DNA of 64,000 nt from Polymyxa betae (lineage: Eukaryota; Endomyxa; Phytomyxea; Plasmodiophorida; Plasmodiophoridae), in contig RBZT01000480.1 in the NCBI GenBank assembly GCA_003693705.1, positions 22,702 to 86,701 of the forward strand, in the 5' to 3' direction. The notes under the pieces are model-generated. The model saw only the letters and a program-made list of their open reading frames with translations, had not been told where the DNA came from and made no database searches. Below, piece after piece: positions 57,862 to 64,000 of this stretch; position 1 is the stretch's first letter; every line of letters starts with the position of its first letter. A program made the translations under genes and the position numbers.

Positions 57862-59893
57862 ATCTTGTCTAATAAGCAGAGAGAGCACTTGCAAGCAATG
57901 TCTTTATTGCTCTCTCTCTCTCTCTGATCCTTCTGTTCTGTATTAGTATAGAGACACCCCCACATAACCGTTGGGGTGGCCCCATGAGCGACTCGCCCGA
58001 ACATACTCTGTAGCGCCCGTTGTCCCTGATGGCTGCGCCCGTCCCTCCCAGTCACTCCATGCTGGAATCGGCCTCCTCCACCAGTTACTTGCATTGACTT
58101 GGTCAGTTTAGCTTCGGCTCGGTCGTCGTTTTAGGTCGTCCATTCTTGGATTGTCTACTGTCCTCTGATTTTGCTCACGAATGATTTCTCGAACTCCATC
58201 CATTACCGTCAATGCGGCGCATGAGGTATGTTGTCCCGTTGGGTATAGTATGACCGCCTGAGCTTTCCTCATTTCCGTCCATCATTGCAAAAGAATGCCA
58301 ACGTAATAAACCGATTCAATATGCTGGCTTCTACAAGATAGTTCGGATGCGTAATTGAAGACTTCACCACGTTGAAATCTTGCTAGGTTTTCGAATCCTG
58401 TTTGATTTTAATGATGCACACTCATCATCAATGTTATTGTTTATTGTAACATTGGTCATTGCGAAAACTTCCCACGATCACACGACCTCTTTTTTGTAGA
58501 CAACGAAAATGACAGATTTAGTTATTAGTCGCTTTGGGCCTTAGAGACAGCTCAGCTTCTCGAAGCATATATGAATGCCTTGAAAAGAATGACGATTTTT
58601 TTATCCATTTTCGTTCGAAGATGATACTTGATAGCTATCTTGATACTCTGGTTGCGTTGACACCAAATGATCACAAGATCACGACCGTCACTATTGGAAT
58701 TGATGTTAGAGGCCAAAGGTTAGTGGCGAATATAGGCATTTCCTAAAGATTAAGCTATTGTTTTTATCTTACTATCTGATAGCTATTCGTGGTTCTTCAC
58801 CTCCCTGAATCTGTGGAATGTTGACTTCTCTTTCATGTTGCTGTAGCTGGCAGCGATTTTCAAATCTTCCCTACATACATCACGTCAAGTCTTTCGTTAT
58901 CAATAGTGGCGCTAAGCTTGCCGTTGCAGCCAGGCAATGGCGAGTCTTGCCTGTACAATGACGCCAGCTTGGCCGTAAGCTATATTCGAAAGTTGATGCA
59001 GCCGATAATTATTAGGTACGGACGTAGATGACGATTATACTGGTCAGCGACATCGACAAGGACCGAGTTGTGACAATATTATATCAAAGACAATGATGAG
59101 CCACTTATTCTCTCTCGCTGCGAATCCCACGATGGTTGCTAAGCAGAACGGAAAAATAATGGTTGCAGCCAACGAACGTTGATTTTGACTAAATAAAAAT
59201 CAAATGCCCTTTCGAGGCAGGGTTCTTATTATGGAAGATATCCGTTCGTTAAGATATACACTGTCAACAGTGGCCGCTGGTCGCCCAGAATCGATAACTG
59301 TGAAGTATTATTCGAACGAGATTGCGCATTCGAGCGGCGTCAGCCAGGATGTCGGGTCCATGCTGATTCTAATTCCTGACAGCAGTTCGAGGGAGGAGAA
59401 AGAAGCCATTATTAAGGACCTCAAGAATCAAATGGAAGGTAATGGTTCCTCTCGAAGTTTATTTCCCTGGGTAAATAAGCGGTGAACTTGTGAGATTTGT
59501 GTCCAGTAGCACTAAACATTGAGCTCTTGATGCATCAGAACAAAGCATAGCGACAATTGATTCTGCAATGGAGGCAGTAAATGATAAAATATCCACTCGG
59601 TTGTCACATTATCAGGACAAACTCATCAAATGATTTCGTGGAGAAGGATAATCTGCCTCCAGTAGATTTGGGGATTGGGACCCTTTTGGGGGAAACTCAG
59701 TTGGACTCATCAGCAAGATTATCGCATCATGCATAGCGTATACGTTACGGGGTCCCTCATGCTGTAGGCGGTAATATAGCGTCACTGGGGGGTCCGCCCC
59801 CTATGTAACACCAATTCGACAGAAATAGATCCCTATAACTTGGATGTTTTCGAGACTGGCCACTCATCATTGAGTGCATTTGCCTTTTTCATC
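57862..59893. other. Intergenic between the two duplicated units
   Basis: Contains a (CT)n run (57910-57926) and, at about 57945-57985, a GAGACACCCCC...GGGGTGGCCCCAT motif also present near 63426-63450, i.e. in the 5' flank of each family-C copy. Frames at 58534-58746 and 59204-59485 (GRVLIMEDIRSLRYTLSTVA) are unassigned. From about 59745, the flank of the next family-N copy begins. Confidence 0.4.
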
Positions 59894-60695
59894 ATGACGT
59901 CCTTGTACGACCTTATTCAAACAGCCTTGTTGCTGATCCTAGTATACACGTTCTTTGCATGGCTGAATCATGCATCATTGCCTGCTCCTGTACCAGGTTC
60001 TGAAGAGATACTCGGCACGTTACGACCTGTAATCGAAACTCATGTTTCTTATTTTGATAAAAGGGAGAAGGGTAGATCTCTGGAGCCCCCCGGACCATGA
60101 TCATTATTTATTGAAGGTTCTGAATAAGGCCACAACTATCAGTAAGGCGAACACTCCAGAAAATTTGCAAGAGATGTTTCCTTTTGAAAGGTTCAGCAAC
60201 GTTGATTTCAGCGAGCGGTCTCGAAAGCAGCTATATCAAGATTTTAGAGAAGAGCGCAAGAAGGTCACAGCTGGTTACAATGAGATAAACTTCGAAGCTC
60301 GCGTCTTCACGCTAGCTAAAAGTTGTAATGCTCGTTATCACAAAATCATCAGAGAGCCGGGGAATACTCCCCATCAGAAGATCTTTAATCTGCTGCATTT
60401 ACTTCAAGACATCCTCGATATCAGAATGAATTTTTTCCTGCATCTCCAAGATCTCAATTCGGTACCATTCTCAGAAACTCGCAAACAGTTCCCAGGCTTT
60501 GAGCGAGATTTCGATGCGACAATTGTTAGCGAATTGAATTTGTCCAGGACAACGCATTCTTTTTCAATTGCTTTCGATCAGTGTATCGTTCTGACGATTA
60601 TCAAGACCATTGATGTAGGCCTGGCCGCTGACGATTTTCTCATTGAAAACGAAGACGTTCTTAAGCATTACCCAAACGGTATGCCCAGAGAATAA
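59894..60695 (+). pseudogene. N-terminally anchored membrane protein, family N, copy 2, frameshifted
   Basis: Starts MTSLYDLIQTALLLILVYTF (ATG 59894), homologous to 54353. After a linker the frame ends in GRSLEPPGP; the neighbouring frame takes over at GRRVDLWSPPDHDHYLLKVL and runs to 60695, matching copy 1 (ERRVELWCPPVYHAVLRNIL). Aligning the DNA shows copy 1 has GAGAGAAGGGTTGAACTCTG where copy 2 has GAGAAGGGTAGATCTCTG: two bases fewer near 60064-60078. Downstream domain is well kept (NLLHLLQDILDIRMNFFLHL; IDVGLAADDFLIENEDVLKH). Either a recently broken gene or an assembly error; an intron is unlikely since copy 1 has none there. Confidence 0.75.
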
Positions 60696-61420
60696 TCTCC
60701 TCCGGCATCGCGATAACATTAGTTGATTATCATAAAATCAATTCGAAAATTCTTCTCTATCTGCAATGATTATACTTTCGGTTCCTCGCCATCAATGCTG
60801 TCTGCTGAGAGAGTTGGATACCTACGAGAGACGAAGCTGGCATGGGCGTTCGAATTGTTGCCTACTCAGGTCACTTACATTTGCTTTCAGAAGCAGTTTC
60901 ACTTGGCATCGACTCGCTGATTATCATCGCTGACACAAAGCTTCCCCTGTAGTGAAATATTTTATTTTTGCAAGAAGAAAAAACTACGATACATACTCAC
61001 ACGGTTGGTTATAACTGAAGCGGAAGCGAGATATGGTTGGGATCATAACCGGCAGCTCGGGAGATAAAGGGCCGCTTGTTGATGGCCCAGTGCGCCGCAA
61101 TAGCTCAGGGCGCTGCAGTCTAAATTCTTCGTTTGAATCAGATCCTGAAAGTGTATTTCGGTAACTCGTTTTTCTGAATCGATGATGTGACCGGAAACTT
61201 AAAAAACGCAAAATTGCTGGAACTGTGTTGAACGGAAACGGCCAGGCTGATTTTTGAAGACCGCCGTCTGCGATTACTTTTCCTGCAGATAGAGGCTGTT
61301 TCAAGTGAAAATTCCGATACGCATATATCGATACCTCCAATCAGATTTCAGCATCCGCAATATTTATCGCAATAAATTCTATGGACCATCCGAATAATCC
61401 GATGGTCAATAATTGAATTA

Positions 61421-61935
61421 CCGTAGAGAACAAAATAAAACCACGCATTTTATAACGCCACATGGTCACAATGGAACATTAATCGTTAGCACATGCAAGC
61501 AAGTGGAGAACAAAAGTCGCCTTCACGCGTGTCGATATAAAGTCATGTTACCTGTAACATGTCACATTTCGAACAATGCGGGCAAAATTCGTGGGCTCCA
61601 GATGAATCTAGACTTGAGTCTCATTTGGCGTCGTTAGAAGAAGAAGAAGATTCGGTTTATGCGCATATGATACAGTCAAAAGGTACAATTAATTTGGCAT
61701 AATTGCAGTATACGCTAATGTAAAACTCTGATAATACAGAACAAGATTTCGCATTCGTTTTCAATGACGAAGTTTGGGTTTAGGGCTAGGGCTTCAGCGC
61801 TTTTTTATCAGCGAGAACACAATGATGGCACATGGCATTTTTTAGAACACAATTTTTGGCACATCCATTTTTTTAGAACATAAGTTTTTGCTCCACAACG
61901 CCAAAATTTTTGTGGTTTTATTTTGTTCTCTACGG
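61421..61935. mobile_element. MITE-like element with 24-bp inverted repeats, TA target sites
   Basis: A perfect inverted repeat starts CCGTAGAGAACAAAATAAAA at 61421 and is mirrored at 61912-61935; each side has TA outside (61419-61420, 61936-61937). At 515 bp, no transposase gene. Sub-terminal sequence contains repeated TTTTTAGAACA motifs (about 61827, 61852, 61871) and a GGGTTTAGGGCTAGGG motif (61776). TA duplication places it with Tc1/mariner MITEs, but its ends differ from the element at 88-1106, so it belongs to another family. It sits inside the decayed family-C copy 3. Confidence 0.85.
61776..61791 (+). repeat. Degenerate telomere-like GGGTTTAGGGCTAGGG
   Basis: Inside the MITE-like element. 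If other copies of this element carry it, the window's telomere-like motifs may in part be spread by transposition. Confidence 0.5.
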
Positions 61936-63290
61936 TATATCGATAGAATTCAGTCGGCTAAATCGCGCGCGGAGCCTCCACGCAACTTATCTGAATTTAA
62001 TCTCCTTATTCAGTTGCCATGAATGTCTGTATTTCATGCTTGAAACACGCACTTTCTCTGCGTTCTATTTTATCTAGGTATATAAATGCCAGCTTGAAAC
62101 AGCCTCATATACGAATGAAAATTGACAATGAAGGCAATTTATAGCGCTCGAAACTGGAGATGCAAATTTTCGACTTTGCAGCATCTGCCGTAGTGTATAC
62201 AGGTTGATCTGATTTGCTCTTCATTCTTTCAAACTTCTGTCGTTATCAATAGCAGCTGACGTGCAGCAAGAGAGCAAAATCCGTTTACAATACTGTATTA
62301 GAGAAATTGCATCAGATTTTGGTGACCTGCGAACAGAATAAAGTGTTAAAACGGCGGAATTTGCAACAGGAAAACGGTCGGCCGTCAGATCTCGCCTAGC
62401 GCTGTGATCGCTGCAAGTTGAAAACGGCTCCTCCTCACACTATCTGCTAGCAAAGCGCCTGAGAAATCAGTTGAAGACGCTGCGGTTTGCAATAAATAAA
62501 AGCGCAGACTATCCAAAAATGCTCATGCAAACCAAGCAATTCAATTAGTGGCACCCAGTACAAAAGGACACTTACAAAAATTGACCGAAATGACCAAGCG
62601 ATTGCTTCCTGTTGGACCAGATCGAGCAGCAGTATGATGGCGATAGAATAAGTTATTAGAATATGAGCGTCTTCACAGGATGATATGTTATCAACTTCAG
62701 CAAGATTCCAGCTGGATTGAAAAGCCTCTTGACCACAGCAGTTTTGGCAGCCTGGATTTGGTCTGAGCGGTTATACTCCACACTATCTGGGCACCAAAGA
62801 CATCTAACTATTTGAATCAGTTGTTAAGCATGGCCTCAATGACGATGAATACGTCGTACCTAATCTGAACTGATGATGGTGTTTGATTCCCACATTCTCT
62901 TTGTTCAGTTTCTAGTACGTTGCCGACTCCTCGGCCCCTCCAATGAAAGCGATGCAGATTGAAATGAGATGATATAAACGATCATGCATTCTGGCAGAAG
63001 TTCTAAGGAATCTTCTGTAATATCCCAGTTGGGCTGTCAGCATTCTCCAATCAGCGTCAGAGCAGCCAGGCGAAATACAAACGACTATGCCTTATATCCT
63101 AGAGCGGGAGTTGCAGAAAAATTCATTCCGAATCTTGTGTATCGAATGAAAAACATCAAGGGCCTGACAGATTAATACATGATAAACCTCAGATTAAACC
63201 ACTCACCACCCATTAGCTTGATGATACTATTGCAATTTGCTAAGGCATACTGGCTGCGAATGGAAGCCAGACGGTGTAAGTGTTGAGAAT

Positions 63291-64000
63291 GAGGACTCCT
63301 CAAACTCTTGAACCCCTTATCTGGTCTCGATTCTGGCCTAATAAGCAGCCAGCAGGCTGACCCATCTTACGAAATGTCTGCCGATTTGTCTGTCTCTGGT
63401 GATGATCTCTCTCCATATAAGTGTAGAGACACCCCTTGGGGTGCCCCATACCATAGGACAGACTTCCCGCATGGGCTGCACCCATCAAGTCAAACCAGAT
63501 TTGTGGCTTCTCTCATTCTCCATTGGTGACAGATTTGCTCATAAATGCCTCAAGCTCCAAGCGTCACTGAAGACTTTAAATTTGCCCTTTGGCTGTAGAA
63601 ATCTCTCCATTGGTAAAATACAGGAGGCAATTCAATTCGACTCTGCTTTGAATGATTGATGAGCATTCTATGAATTTTGGTTTTGCAATATCATGATGAG
63701 GTTATTGATTGTTTAACATTGTGTGATTGTATGACTTCTAATGGTAATTCCACAGATAATAACAGATATTTCTCTAAGTTGAAAAGGCGAGCGATGATAG
63801 TTTAAATTTGAGAATTTCACTAAGAGGGTGGTCCAAGTAGAAAGAGGTACCGACGCTCTCTAAATCGACCAATAAATCGACCAATGCTCAATAAAACGAC
63901 CAATGCGTAAATACTGCGTGATGCACTGTTGAATCCCTGTTATCGCGCTGGATTTTATTTGCAAGCTGAACTTCATGTCATGGCAATGCAATCGCCATCT
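63291..64000. other. Right end of window; flank of decayed copy and dispersed repeat
   Basis: A GAGACACCCC...GGGGTGCCCCAT motif near 63426-63450 marks the 5' flank shared with copy 2 of family C. From 63495 the dispersed repeat begins. Frames here (63308-63659) lie in the repeat and are not called. Confidence 0.45.
63495..63745 (+). repeat. Dispersed repeat, copy 2
   Basis: Matches 14500-14845 in reverse complement: TTTGTGGCTTCTCTCATTCT, AGACTTTAAATTTGCCCTTT and CATGATGAGGTTATTGATTG. It begins right where homology between the two duplicated membrane-protein units ends. Confidence 0.75.

Larger units (their letters stand above)
60984..63290 (-). pseudogene. Type I membrane protein, family C, copy 3, decayed
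   Basis: Pieces in order on the minus strand match copy 2: about 63000-63280 (exon 3-5 region around QFAKAY), 62820-62900 (DDDG...IPT-like), 62550-62650 (LTKLTEMTK-like) and 61000-61150 (SDSNEEFRLQRPELLRR, the cytoplasmic tail start). No signal-peptide exon, membrane helix or FSSMPH end is left, and frames are broken. The span 61421-61935 is an inserted element. It lies convergent to copy 2 of family N, the same layout as the 54-58 kb unit, so it is the relic of the duplicated partner. Confidence 0.7.

Noticed and set aside
57910-57926. (CT)n run as a functional element
   Set aside because: Short simple repeat; no matching run in the other copies' flanks, so no function is claimed.
1-64000. 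CRISPR arrays, integrons, operons, phage or virus genes
   Set aside because: No regularly spaced repeats, no polycistronic packing, and no capsid, integrase or polymerase genes seen; only the DNA-transposon relics described.

Overview
This 64 kb window is nuclear DNA of a microbial eukaryote. Evidence: most genes are split by short GT-AG introns (about 45-60 nt, some longer), there are eukaryote-specific housekeeping genes (GOT1, a UBC7/UBE2G1-type E2, a nuclear poly(A)-binding protein, a PP4/PP2A-type HEAT-repeat subunit), there is a Pol III tRNA gene, and no operon-like layout. Interstitial TTTAGGG-type telomeric motifs (about 3172, 12431, 61776), a UDP-sugar pyrophosphorylase (an enzyme best known from plants and some protists) and a Stowaway-type mariner element fit a protist such as a rhizarian (phytomyxid-like) or a stramenopile. 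I infer this only loosely; no gene here fixes the taxon.

Layout. 0-1.1 kb: decayed mariner-like element with perfect 32-bp inverted repeats. 1.2-2.9 kb: unrecognised protein, possibly GT-B-like, with a frame break and mosaic base composition. 4.7-18.6 kb: conserved genes - catalase (-), a possible STS1/Cut8-like proteasome tether, the E2 enzyme, an LEA-like protein, small secreted/membrane ORFs, PABPN1-like RRM protein and the HEAT-repeat phosphatase subunit. 18.9-22.2 kb: two tandem intronless amino-acid permeases (-). 22.9-28.2 kb: a nine-exon, 1,613-residue coiled-coil protein (-). 28.7-46 kb: an accessory stretch rich in secreted or membrane-anchored proteins with no recognised domain, including a tandem four-exon paralogue pair (33.3-38.6 kb), plus tRNA-Thr(UGU). 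46.7-51.9 kb: conserved block of UDP-sugar pyrophosphorylase with a downstream pseudogene fragment, GOT1, and a short MTHFR. 54.2-63.5 kb: a convergent two-gene unit (N-terminally anchored protein on +, type I membrane protein on -) present as two consecutive copies; the second copy has decayed and was invaded by a MITE-like element.

How the parts relate. Housekeeping genes are single and apparently intact, while the unrecognised secreted/membrane families are duplicated, frameshifted or invaded by transposons. Two lineage-specific families stand out. One is the soluble secreted pair at 33.3 and 36.3 kb, sharing intron positions and an identically sized 60-nt third exon. The other is a receptor-like type I family with three members (43.4, 57.9 and about 63.3 kb) whose cytoplasmic tail ends in a conserved FSSMPH motif. 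These are my candidates for an undescribed system; their functions are unknown. Exon junctions were read by eye and checked for phase; total coding lengths divide by three where I give residue counts.
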